From contig CAZAFL010000042.1 of NCBI GenBank assembly GCA_964484465.1, positions 1-17,039 on the forward strand: a DNA stretch of 17,039 nt, written 5' to 3'. Numbering within the stretch: the first letter of the stretch is position 1; every line of letters starts with the position of its first letter. The DNA is from CAZAFL01 sp964484465. GTDB taxonomy: Bacteria > Bacteroidota > Ignavibacteria > UBA10030 > SZUA-254. Positions 7,797 to 16,000 of the stretch are shown here, one piece after another. A program made the position numbers and the translations under genes. The notes beneath the pieces are model-generated. The model saw nothing but the letters and a program-made list of their open reading frames with translations, did no database searches and was not told the DNA's origin.

Positions 7797-7825
7797 AATA
7801 TAAGGAAAATTTCAAAAAATGTCAA
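7797..7825 (-). promoter_or_regulatory. Strong sigma70-type promoter for the M23-bactofilin-atp operon
   Basis: The minus strand reads TTGACA (7820-7825), exactly 17 nt, then TATATT (7797-7802). Transcription would start near 7790, giving a leader of about 34 nt before the M23 ATG. The -35 lies only 18 nt past the DUF1343 stop with no terminator hairpin between, so read-through from the Nudix/DUF1343 genes is also possible. This is the only clearly strong promoter I see for the ten genes downstream. Confidence 0.75.
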
Positions 7826-7842
7826 AGATTTTTGCGGAATAT

Positions 7843-9042
7843 TTAATAAAGAAGGTACTTCGAACGGCTTTTTCTGAATTGTCCGATTAGTAACTTCTCT
7901 CCATCTGACTGGCTAATCACATCAGCTTGTCCCAACAGGCGGGAAAATGACCCCTTTTTAATCTCGAATAGACCGGGATAGAGCATTTGTATAGTTGTAA
8001 TAATCGCCAGGCCGGATTCTACAGGTTTGAATTTGTTTCGATCGGTGACCCTGATGAACACACCATAGCATGGCTGATTGATATATTTTATCATTGAAGC
8101 AGTGTTTGAATCCCCTTCGGGGGTAAATTGAATTTTTTCGAATTGTACTCCTTCGAGTCCCTTTTGTTGTAACACACTCACCAGAGTGTCGACTTGAATC
8201 CATGGCGCACCAATATATTCGAACGGATGATCTGTCCCTCTTCCTTCCGAAATATTCGTAGCTTCGATTAAACACGTCCCCGGATACACAATTGCGGTAG
8301 AAAGTGTTTTCATATTCGGAGAAGGAGCAATCCAGGGTAAACCGGTTTCGTCATACCACATTTCCCGCTTCCAGCCTTCCATCGGAATGACCGTTTGGTT
8401 GAGACCGGAAATGTTCTTCATCCATCCCTCACCGACAATCATCTTCGCCAATTCGCCGATTGTCATACCATGCCGGATTGGAATGGGGAACATTCCTGCA
8501 AACGAACGCATCGCTGTATCGAGGAGAGGACCTTCAATATCAATTCCGTCGATAGGGTTTGGCCTGTCGGTGACGATAAATGTTTTGTTATTTTCCGCGG
8601 CTGCCTGCATGGCATACGCCATCGTGCTCGCATATGTGTAAAATCGTGCGCCGACATCCTGCAGATCGAAAACAATGACGTCAACATTCTGAAGCATTTC
8701 GGCCGTTGGTTTACGGGTTTTTCCATATAGCGAATATACCGGTAACCCGGTTCTCGCATCTGCTGTATCCTGAATTTGCACTCCGGCAGAAGCAAGTCCC
8801 CGTATTCCATGTTCAGGAGAAAACAGGGCGGTAACATTCACTCCTCTTTTGAGGAGTGTGTCGACAAGGTGCGTACCGTCGTGCATTATGGATGTTTGAT
8901 TGCAGATGACACCGACCCGTTTACCGAGCAACAACGGGAGATTTTTTTCCAGAAGGAGCTCTGCGCCTGTACGGACGCGCTGAGCGCAGCTCAGTGAGGT
9001 AAGAGCAATACTGAATAGGGACAGGAAAATCAGCTTCATCAT
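7843..9042 (-). CDS. DUF1343 / NamZ-type exo-beta-N-acetylmuramidase, secreted
   Basis: DUF1343 proteins include B. subtilis NamZ (YbbC), an exo-lytic enzyme (GH171) that removes terminal N-acetylmuramic acid from peptidoglycan fragments. Family motifs, numbered from the chosen start, are SPEHG (75-79), FDLQDVGARFYTY (125-137), DRPNP (159-163), HGMT (191-194), PSPNM (241-245) and NISEGRGT (263-270). I chose the ATG at 9040-9042, giving 399 residues. It overlaps the Nudix stop as ATGA and places a signal peptide at the N-terminus (KLIFLSLFSIALTSLSCA, probable cut before Q21). A longer reading frame from 9120 would bury that signal behind 26 extra residues and is unlikely. The cysteine context is not a classic lipobox. 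Role inferred: wall turnover or muropeptide recycling. Confidence 0.88.
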   Translation of the reverse strand: MMKLIFLSLFSIALTSLSCAQRVRTGAELLLEKNLPLLLGKRVGVICNQTSIMHDGTHLVDTLLKRGVNVTALFSPEHGIRGLASAGVQIQDTADARTGLPVYSLYGKTRKPTAEMLQNVDVIVFDLQDVGARFYTYASTMAYAMQAAAENNKTFIVTDRPNPIDGIDIEGPLLDTAMRSFAGMFPIPIRHGMTIGELAKMIVGEGWMKNISGLNQTVIPMEGWKREMWYDETGLPWIAPSPNMKTLSTAIVYPGTCLIEATNISEGRGTDHPFEYIGAPWIQVDTLVSVLQQKGLEGVQFEKIQFTPEGDSNTASMIKYINQPCYGVFIRVTDRNKFKPVESGLAIITTIQMLYPGLFEIKKGSFSRLLGQADVISQSDGEKLLIGQFRKSRSKYLLY

Positions 9043-9677
9043 GTCTGGCGTTTTGACTTTTTTCTTAAATGAGGTGAACCTTTGACCAACGCCCATGCAG
9101 CGAGCGTCATCCCATCCCATATTTCCCCCAATTGTATCTTCTTCTCAAATTCTTCCGGGGTAAGATACGCATATTCGAACTCCTCTGAATCATCTTTTTT
9201 TGCTTTGGCGGGTGAAAGCTCGCGGGCCATATATACTTTGCATATTTCATCTGTGACACCGTTATACGGATTGAACTCCGCGATATAGGTTAATTGTTTT
9301 GAGCGAAAACCGGTTTCTTCCGCTAGTTCGTGTCGGGCAGTTTGAATGTATGTCGACTCTTCTTTAACGCTACCGCAGGGAAATTCCAGGCTGTTACTGT
9401 TGCGGAGATACCGGTATTGCCTGACGAGTATCATCCGTCCGTCGCCGAGAAAGGGAATAATCATACTCGAACCTTTAACGTGAACATAATGATACTCTCC
9501 TTGTTTCCCGGAGGGGAGCCGTATGGTATCATGACGGTATGTCCACCACGGGTTCTTCTTCTCGCATACTTGCCGAATTTTTTCCCAGCGTCGTAAAGGC
9601 ATAGTGCAGCAACTTATCCTGTCAGCTAATTCGCCAATATAGGTTTTTTTGAATGTGATTTCAAACGGTGTCGGCAT
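9039..9677 (-). CDS. Nudix hydrolase, ADP-ribose pyrophosphatase-like, with altered Nudix box
   Basis: A 212-residue protein. The order matches ADP-ribose/nucleoside-diphosphate-sugar pyrophosphatases: a WxxYRHDTIRLPSG-type N-terminal strand pair, LVRQYRY at about 84-90, EFPCG before the box, and the Nudix box at G102-F124. In GX5EX7REUXEEXGU the metal-binding core E117, E120 and E121 is kept, but the first Glu is S108 and the Arg is H116. Substrate is inferred, not shown. The ATG at 9677 has a GGAG site 4 nt away; a second in-frame ATG at residue 26 would still leave the core domain whole. The stop overlaps the DUF1343 start by 4 nt (ATGA), so the two are probably translated together. Confidence 0.85.
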   Translation of the reverse strand: MPTPFEITFKKTYIGELADRISCCTMPLRRWEKIRQVCEKKNPWWTYRHDTIRLPSGKQGEYHYVHVKGSSMIIPFLGDGRMILVRQYRYLRNSNSLEFPCGSVKEESTYIQTARHELAEETGFRSKQLTYIAEFNPYNGVTDEICKVYMARELSPAKAKKDDSEEFEYAYLTPEEFEKKIQLGEIWDGMTLAAWALVKGSPHLRKKSKRQT

Positions 9678-9714
9678 AACTCTCCCATTCTTTAAAATTT
9701 GAAGGAACCACTAA

Positions 9715-9789
9715 TTACGTTTGATTTTCACAAGCGAACCCTCTATATTGACACGATTTGTTTGCTAAAATTTCATATCGTAAACACAT
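9715..9789 (-). CDS. Possible 24-residue small ORF with strong ribosome site
   Basis: On the minus strand a perfect AGGAGG (9801-9806) stands 11 nt before an ATG opening a 24-codon frame ending in TAA at 9715-9717. The peptide has three cysteines (C2, C13, C20) and no known motif. It lies 37 nt upstream of the Nudix gene, so it could be a leader peptide of that operon. The only support is the ribosome site and the position. The AGGAGG might also be chance, since it overlaps the start region of the divergent DUF2079 gene. Confidence 0.22.
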   Translation of the reverse strand: MCLRYEILANKSCQYRGFACENQT

Positions 9790-9807
9790 CTTCCGGTTTA
9801 CCTCCTG

Positions 9808-11256
9808 TTGATTACTGAGAATCACGAAACGCCCGCCAGCAGCATCATTCGACAAAGCGATAACTGGCTCAAGCGTTATGATGTTTATATCCTGTTCATC
9901 ATAATCACGGCATATTTTGTATTTCTCAAGATTTATCAGTTCGCCTCCTTTAATGTCGGCGGCGAGGTGGCTGATTTTGAAACTATCCTCTGGAACACGT
10001 TGCACGGAAGATTTTTGCAAATGAAATGTTCAAGCATCCCTTTCTTCGGTGAACACTTTTCGCCGATTCTGCTTGCGCTTGTTCCGTTATACGGACTTTT
10101 TCAATCACCTTATACACTAATCCTTATTCAAGCCGTTGCGTGTGCAACGGCGGTTATCCCTCTCTATTATTTGATAAGATTGCAAACACCCCAGCGATGG
10201 CCGCCTTTGGCAATCTGCCTTGCGTTTGCCATCTCCCGTACCGTTAATTACGGCCTCATGTACGATTTCCACATGGAAATCTTCTATCCGTTCTTATTCT
10301 TCTGCGCTTTCCTTGCGTTGTTCAGGGAACATTGGTTGTGGTTTTACCTGTCATTGATTCTTGCAGTCTCGGTGAAGGAAGATGCATTTATTGCTACAGC
10401 AGGTATTGGAACGTTTGTCTTTTTTTCCGGGTACAGGAAACATGGAGCAATTACGACTGTGGCAAGTATGGTAGGACTTATCACTGTGGTCGGTTTTGTT
10501 ATTCCTTTCTTCCGACAGGGAGCCACATCTGAAGGGTATAGATTTATCGAATACTGGTCCGGTTACGGAACGACGAAAAAGGAAATCTTGCTGAATTTCC
10601 TTAACCCGGTCAGGCAATTCAAGGTACTTTTCACGCCGGAAAAGCTGAAACAGACGTTCAACCTCTTTTCAGTCTTTCTCTTTCTGCCGTTTTTCTCATC
10701 GTGGCGATCTGTTCTGTTTCTCATCCTTCCAGGTTGGTTTATCCTCTATTCTTCCGATAACGGAATGATGAATAGTGTGCTCATATACTACGGACTGCTC
10801 ATTATTCCGTTTTTCTTCACCACAACATGGATGGGGGTCGAACGAATTTCCCGATTCAAACCGGAATCCTCCAAAAAAATAATCTTCTGGTTGACCACGG
10901 CAGTTTTTATTGTTCAACTCGGGAATTCCCGTTTGTTCACCCAAGTTTTCGAGGACAGATATAGTATCCCCGAACGTTATAAAACTACAGCTCATGAGAT
11001 AATTTCAGCGATACCTCCCGGAGCAAGCACTTCGGTTCAGATTAATCTGATCTCACACATTCCGCCGCAAGAGTGCAGGACATTTTTTCCCCGGAATCTG
11101 GAAACCTCCGATTTCATCTTTCTCGATTCTCTTGGGAACACATGGCCGCTCAACGAACGTGAATACAGCATTTTGACGGATAGCGTTCAACATTCACAAC
11201 AATGGAACACAATTATTAAGAAGGACGGGTTTTCACTTTTGCGACGAAATCCCTGA
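9808..11256 (+). CDS. DUF2079 polytopic membrane protein
   Basis: A 482-residue protein with roughly ten membrane helices, the first at about 24-44. It carries the DUF2079 pattern: VADFETILWNTLHGRF (54-69), GEHFSPILLALVPLYG (81-96), then DFHMEIFYPFLFF and SVKEDAFIA. DUF2079 proteins resemble GT-C type membrane glycosyltransferases in layout, with acidic residues in the first outer loop, but their substrate is not established. The only in-frame starts after the TAA at 9781 are TTG at 9808 (or CTG at 9805), and no ribosome site precedes them, so the exact start is uncertain. The gene is divergent from the Nudix gene and is followed after 61 nt by the NTF2-like gene. Confidence 0.82.
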   Translation: MITENHETPASSIIRQSDNWLKRYDVYILFIIITAYFVFLKIYQFASFNVGGEVADFETILWNTLHGRFLQMKCSSIPFFGEHFSPILLALVPLYGLFQSPYTLILIQAVACATAVIPLYYLIRLQTPQRWPPLAICLAFAISRTVNYGLMYDFHMEIFYPFLFFCAFLALFREHWLWFYLSLILAVSVKEDAFIATAGIGTFVFFSGYRKHGAITTVASMVGLITVVGFVIPFFRQGATSEGYRFIEYWSGYGTTKKEILLNFLNPVRQFKVLFTPEKLKQTFNLFSVFLFLPFFSSWRSVLFLILPGWFILYSSDNGMMNSVLIYYGLLIIPFFFTTTWMGVERISRFKPESSKKIIFWLTTAVFIVQLGNSRLFTQVFEDRYSIPERYKTTAHEIISAIPPGASTSVQINLISHIPPQECRTFFPRNLETSDFIFLDSLGNTWPLNEREYSILTDSVQHSQQWNTIIKKDGFSLLRRNP

Positions 11257-11317
11257 AGAACTGAAACATTGGGTATCTCACGACGTAGACCATCTAAACA
11301 TCCGGAAAGGAATTCTA

Positions 11318-11767
11318 ATGAAAAAAATATTCACCCTTGTGTTGTTGTCATCGTTTCTATTTTTCCCCTCATTAAAAGGTTTTGCGCAAACGAACGATTC
11401 AGTCGGCATCAGGCAGGCAGCATTGGATTACGTTGAGGGTTTCTATAACTCCGACTGGCAGAGGATGTCGAAAGCCGTGCACCCCGAGCTTGCCAAAAGA
11501 ATCCTCATCAAAGATACGCTCGGAAATTTCATGCTGAGAAACATGGGCTCGACTGAGCTGATTTTTAACACGAAGCATAACAAGAACAGTAATGTTCTGA
11601 ACCCCGACCAGCCGTTCAAAGCCGATGTGATTATTTATGATATCTACGGCAAAGCAGCGACTGCAAAAGTCGTGACGAACAAGTTCAAGTTCATCGATTA
11701 CCTTCACCTCGGCAAATTTGACGACGAGTGGAAAATCGTTAACGTGTTGTGGGAGCTGACGCACTGA
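11318..11767 (+). CDS. Secreted NTF2/SnoaL-like protein (putative lumazine-binding family)
   Basis: A 149-residue protein with a clear signal peptide (MKKIFTLVLLSSFLFFPSLK, then GFAQ; probable cut before or after Q24). The mature part fits the NTF2-like 'putative lumazine-binding' family: IRQAALDYVEGFYNSDWQRM followed by VHPELAKR, a central KADVIIYDIYGKAATAKV and a C-terminal DEWKIVNVLWEL. Such domains form small cone-shaped folds with varied ligands; no catalytic residues are evident, so no enzyme role is assigned. An AAAGGA ribosome site lies about 8 nt before the ATG. Its stop overlaps the GTG start of the methyltransferase by 19 nt, indicating one transcript. Confidence 0.85.
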   Translation: MKKIFTLVLLSSFLFFPSLKGFAQTNDSVGIRQAALDYVEGFYNSDWQRMSKAVHPELAKRILIKDTLGNFMLRNMGSTELIFNTKHNKNSNVLNPDQPFKADVIIYDIYGKAATAKVVTNKFKFIDYLHLGKFDDEWKIVNVLWELTH

Positions 11768-12512
11768 CACTGTTCAGCAAACTGCGCAAGATTGCGCGCA
11801 ATATACCGGGCCTTTTCCACGGCTATAATATTTATGTAGATGCAGATAAACTAAGGCTCATCGACCGTGTGTACCGATCAATAATTCCATCCGCGAAATC
11901 GTTCGCCGACCTGGGCAGCGTTTGGAACGTCAACGCAGCATATTCGCTTTATTCGCTCAGGAAGTACGAACTCGAACAGGGCATTCTTGTCGATACAGAT
12001 ATTCCCAAAAACCTTCAAGAAAGATTATCCCGGATTCCCCGGCTCCGTGTCGTTCAGGGAGACTTCACAGGCGACGATATCTTCAAGACCATCAGCCCAG
12101 TAGATGTCGTATATTTTTTGATGTATTACTGCATCAGGCAAACCCTCATTGGTATGAAGTTCTTTCGCAGTATTCAAGGGCAGCGTCCTGCTTTGTCATC
12201 TACAACCAGCAGTACGTTCTGAGTGAAACTTCCGTTCGATTAACAAACTTACCAATCAGGGAATATCTCAACATCACTCATACACCTGAAGATACCGGGA
12301 AATATGCTTATGCTCGTGCAAACGAACTTCATCCGGTATACCAAAAACCTTGGATAGACATCCACAACATTTCTCAGTGGGGGATTACTGACCACGACCT
12401 TCGTGCAACGATGACACGGCTAGGATTTCGGGAAGTATTCTACCAAAACTGCGGAAGGTTTTCAGACTTGCCCGCGTTCGAGAATCACGCCTTTGTTTTT
12501 TTGAAAGGTTGA
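11749..12512 (+). CDS. Class I SAM-dependent methyltransferase, reading frame broken by a one-base shift in a T6 run
   Basis: The gene begins with GTG at 11749 inside the 3' end of the NTF2-like gene. The first frame carries the Rossmann motif SFADLGSVWNVNAAYS (51-66), a second strand GILVDTD (78-84) and VVQGDF (101-106), then DVVYF. It runs out at a TGA at 12220-12222 after 157 residues. From 12114 the -1 frame continues the fold (FDVLLHQANPHWYEVLSQYS, then SCFVIYNQQYVL) to a TGA at 12510-12512. Joined at the T run 12114-12119 the protein would be about 254 residues, normal for a small methyltransferase. The substrate is unknown. The break is either a lost T (mutation or sequencing error) or a site of -1 slippage. 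If neither is corrected, the unshifted product lacks the C-terminal half. Confidence 0.75.
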
Positions 12513-12527
12513 CATCACCACTTATCA

Positions 12528-12658
12528 TCATTGCGAGGAGTCACGCGAAGCGTGACGACGAAGCCTGCCCGTCCGCAGGTGGGCAATCTAAGCACAGCCT
12601 CATTGTCAATATGTAGTGTTTAGATTGCTTCGTTCGCCTTTGGCCTAGAATTGGCGAA
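12528..12658 (+). repeat. Palindromic repeat element, copy 1 (right end incomplete, extra hairpin inserted)
   Basis: The element starts with TCATTGCGAG (12528-12537), then the hairpin GTCACGC-GAA-GCGTGAC, then GAAGC. The following AATCTAAGC is displaced by a 20-nt palindromic insert (12565-12584). An inner inverted arm TTTAGATTGCTTCG closes the inner stem near 12633. The right terminal CTCGCAATGA of copy 2 is missing. Instead a TTCGCC/GGCGAA pair (12633-12638 and 12653-12658) follows. The element ends 10 nt before the 3' end of tRNA-Val and in the same orientation as copy 2. Confidence 0.8.
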
Positions 12659-12668
12659 GTACGCGCAG

Positions 12669-12743
12669 TGGACGCTGCTGGGATCGAACCGGCGACCTCC
12701 GCCTTGTAAGGGCGGCGCTCTGAACCAGCTGAGCTAAGCGTCC
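12669..12743 (-). tRNA. tRNA-Val (anticodon TAC)
   Basis: A 75-nt cloverleaf on the minus strand: acceptor GGACGCT/AGCGTCC, D stem GCTC/GAGC, anticodon stem CCGCC/GGCGG with loop CTTACAA (anticodon TAC, reading GTA valine codons), variable AGGTC and T arm GCCGG-TTCGATC-CCAGC, discriminator A. CCA is not encoded. The T stem has a C-A mismatch at its middle pair. A sigma70-type promoter lies upstream at 12777-12805. Confidence 0.95.
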
Positions 12744-12776
12744 GATAAATCATAAATAACTGGAAAAATACCCTCT

Positions 12777-12805
12777 AATATACAAAATTCTATTAATCCA
12801 ATCAA
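12777..12805 (-). promoter_or_regulatory. Sigma70-type promoter for tRNA-Val
   Basis: On the minus strand TTGATT (12800-12805), 17 nt, TATATT (12777-12782). Transcription would start near 12770, about 27 nt before the mature tRNA 5' end. Spacing and position are as expected for a tRNA gene. Confidence 0.55.
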
Positions 12806-12851
12806 TTTACAATACCCCTTTTTTATTCTTTCTATCTTCTCACTACCACAC

Positions 12852-12879
12852 TTGCAATTCAAAATCTTTTTGTTACATT
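12852..12879 (+). promoter_or_regulatory. Weak candidate promoter for the TonB receptor
   Basis: TTGCAA (12852-12857), 16 nt, TACATT (12874-12879) on the plus strand, in an AT-rich gap of 279 nt between tRNA-Val and the receptor gene. Each hexamer matches 4 of 6 consensus bases. A leader of about 135 nt would follow and contain the palindrome at 12928-12941. I see no reading frame of interest in this gap. Confidence 0.3.
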
Positions 12880-12927
12880 AAGGCACTTCCCTCTTCAAGA
12901 TTCTCATTCAACTAGGTATCCAATGTT

Positions 12928-12941
12928 CTACTGTACAGTAG
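12928..12941. promoter_or_regulatory. Perfect 14-bp palindrome CTACTGTACAGTAG, possible operator
   Basis: A gapless dyad in the leader of the TonB receptor, about 80 nt before its ATG and about 49 nt downstream of the candidate -10. A dimeric regulator could bind it. The ACTGT/ACAGT halves recall SOS-type boxes but without their spacer, so LexA is not claimed. No regulator gene is nearby. Confidence 0.35.
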
Positions 12942-13022
12942 TTCTGCCGGAAACTGATGTTATCATGCGATGTTATTCCTTCCTAAAAAATCATCATACT
13001 TCCAAAACCATACGGAGGAGTT

Positions 13023-16000
13023 ATGAAAAAATTGATAGTTCTTCTGTGTTTAACATTTCTCGTCGCTGGCAATGCGCTATCTCAGGGAGTTACGACTGCC
13101 TCGATGACGGGTATCGTTACATCTGATAAAGGTGATCCGCTACCCGGCGCCAATGTCATTGCAGTCCACGAACCCACCGGTACAAAATACGGGGCTCCAT
13201 CCCGTCAGAACGGGCAATACAATATTGAAAACATGAGAGTTGGAGGACCCTACACTGTCACCGTTTCGATTATCGGTTACAAAGGAGACACCAGGAAGGA
13301 CGTATATTTGAACTTAGGCCAGGACGTCCGCGTCGATTTCAAGCTCGTGGAGGAAACTGTGCCGGGAAAGGAAGTTCTTGTCACTGCTGAAGAAGACCCT
13401 GTCCTAAACAGCGGAAGAACCGGCGCCGCAACCTCGGTCAATCCCGATCAGGTTGCGGAGCTTCCTTCCATCAAAAGAAGCACGCGCGATTTGACCAGAC
13501 TGGACCCGCGCAGCGACGGAAATTTCAGTTTCGGTGGAAGGAACTGGTTGTACAATAATATTTCGCTTGACGGATCATACTTTAATAATCCATTCGGGCT
13601 TGACGACCCGGCACCGGGCGGACAGGCAAACGCAGAGCCGGTTCCCTTCGATGCCATCGAACAGGTCAAAGTATCCGTCGCTCCCTTTGACGTACGCGAG
13701 GGCGGGTTCACCGGCGCAGGCATAAACACCGTGACTAAGAGCGGCACAAACCAGTGGAAAGGCTCAGTCTACAGTTTCCTGAGAAATCAGGACCTTCTCG
13801 GGAATAAGGTTCGCGGCAATGATGTCGTTGCCAACCCCGACCTCAAATTCAACCAATCCGGATACACGATAAGTGGACCGATCGTTGTGGACAAACTCTT
13901 CTTCTTCATGAATGCAGAGCTTGAGCGAAGGGATGACCCTGGAAGCGACTTCACGGCAAACCACGGGACATCAGGATTCGGTGTCTCGCGCGTACAGGCA
14001 TCCACAATGGATTCGATCGCACAGCGCATCAAGAGCGTGTACGGATACGACCCGGGCGCCTATGAGGGCTACATACATTCAACGGATAATGAAAAACTGC
14101 TCCTCAAACTCGACTGGAATATCAACGAGTTCAATAATCTCACTCTTCGTTATGACTATTTGAATGGAAGACGCCAGCTGCCGCCCCACCCGTTCGTTCT
14201 TAGTTTCAACGGAACAGGACGCGGACCCAATGAAAACAGCCTTCCGTTTCAAAACTCTGGTTACCGCATCAACAACCACCTGAATTCCTTCGCACTGGAA
14301 ATGAACAGCCGCAGCGATATGCTGGCGAACAAGTTTTTTACAAGCTATAACCGGTTCCGGGACAAGCGTGACCCGTTCAGCAAACCGTTTCCAACAATTG
14401 AGATAGGACAGGACGGCGTTACTTATACAACTCTGGGTTTCGAACCGTTTTCTATTCACAACATTCTTGACCAGGACGTGTGGCAATTTACAGACAATCT
14501 GAGTTACTATGCGGGAAAGCATGTCATCACCGGCGGAGGAACATTCGAGAAATTTTCATTCTTTAACTCATTCAATATTTTCCGCTATGGGGTGTTTTTC
14601 CTGCCTCCTCCATCATCGCCCGGAGGATTTGGCGGAACATCCTTCTCATCGATAAGTGATTTCTTCAAATATACCGACCCGAACGATTCGCTCTTCCTCG
14701 ACTTCAACGCAATGGTCGCAGCTGCAGACCAATATCCCTACAAAGGAGAGAATATTGATGTTGGTCAGCTCGCCTTTTACGCACAGGATGAATTCCTTGT
14801 CGCGGAAAATTTCAACCTGACATACGGATTGCGTGTCGACTTCCCGATGTATTTCACCGAACCGGTCGACAATCCATTTTCACGGTCGTTGAATTTGTTG
14901 GATGAGGATGGTAAACCCGAAATAGTCGATCAGAGCAAACTTGCTGGAACGAAAGCGTTGTTTTCTCCACGCATCGGGTTCAACTGGAATGCTTCGGGCG
15001 ACCGCACGACGCAGGTCCGCGGTGGCACAGGCATTTTCACCGGCCGCATCCCGTTTGTCTGGTTCGGAAACGTCATTTCAAACCCGGGCCCGAACCTGAA
15101 TATCTGGGGTCCGTTTAATACTGGCGTCCCACAGGTGCATACATCCGACGACGCAGTTCTCCAGCATTCATTTGATATAAACGCAATGGACCCGGATTTC
15201 AAGTGGCCTCAAATCTGGACGACGAACATTGCAATAGACCATAAACTGCCGTGGGATATGCTCGGTACTCTTGAATTTATTTATGGAAAGGATATCAACG
15301 CAATTTTTGTGAGGAATGCAGACCTGAGAGCTCCTGTTCGATACCTCCCCGATGGCAGACCATATTATAGTGATTCGCTGGGAAATCATGAGCTTAACCC
15401 CGACGGCGGAGCCGGAGTCTACGTTATCGACAACACGAGTGATGGATACAACTGGAACATCACTGCCCAGCTTCGAAAAACGTTCGACATCGGTTTAATG
15501 GCAGGCGCATCGTACAGCTACCTCATGGCAAAAAGCGTTATGAAATCTACCGAAATTGCAAGCGTGTTGTGGTCGGAGAATCCGGTTCAGGGTAACCCAA
15601 ACAAGCCGGAGCTTAGTTATTCTGAATTCGGCGAGCGGCAGAGAATTACCCTGAACGCCACATACCGGCACTACTGGTCGGAGAACCTTGCGACAAGTTT
15701 CGGTCTCTTCTTCGAAGTTGCCGAGGGTAACAGGTTTGCAGGAGCCGGAGGAAACCGTTATTCGTTTGTCTATTCGGGTGACGTAAACGGTGATGGGAAC
15801 ACCGGCAACGACCTGATGTATATTCCGAAGAACCAGGGCGAAGTAAACTTTGACCCGTATCAGGATAAAAACGGCAACACCGTAACGGCCGCTCAACAGT
15901 GGACGGCATTCGACGCATTTATCAATCAGGATGATTACCTGCGGAACCATCGCGGCCAGATTGCGGAACGCTTCGGCGCGTTGAACCCGTGGTTCAGCAA

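Noticed and set aside
9043..9120. Longer N-terminus for the DUF1343 protein starting at 9120
   Set aside because: It would overlap the Nudix gene by 82 nt and place 26 charged residues before a clear signal peptide. The ATGA overlap start at 9042 is far better.
9748..9753. TTGACA on the plus strand upstream of DUF2079
   Set aside because: A perfect -35 hexamer, but no acceptable -10 lies 16-18 nt downstream, so I do not call a promoter.
11922..12512. A separate 196-codon protein in the second methyltransferase frame
   Set aside because: Its first 60 or so residues are out-of-frame reading of the methyltransferase; only the part after about 12114 is sensible, as the continuation of that gene.
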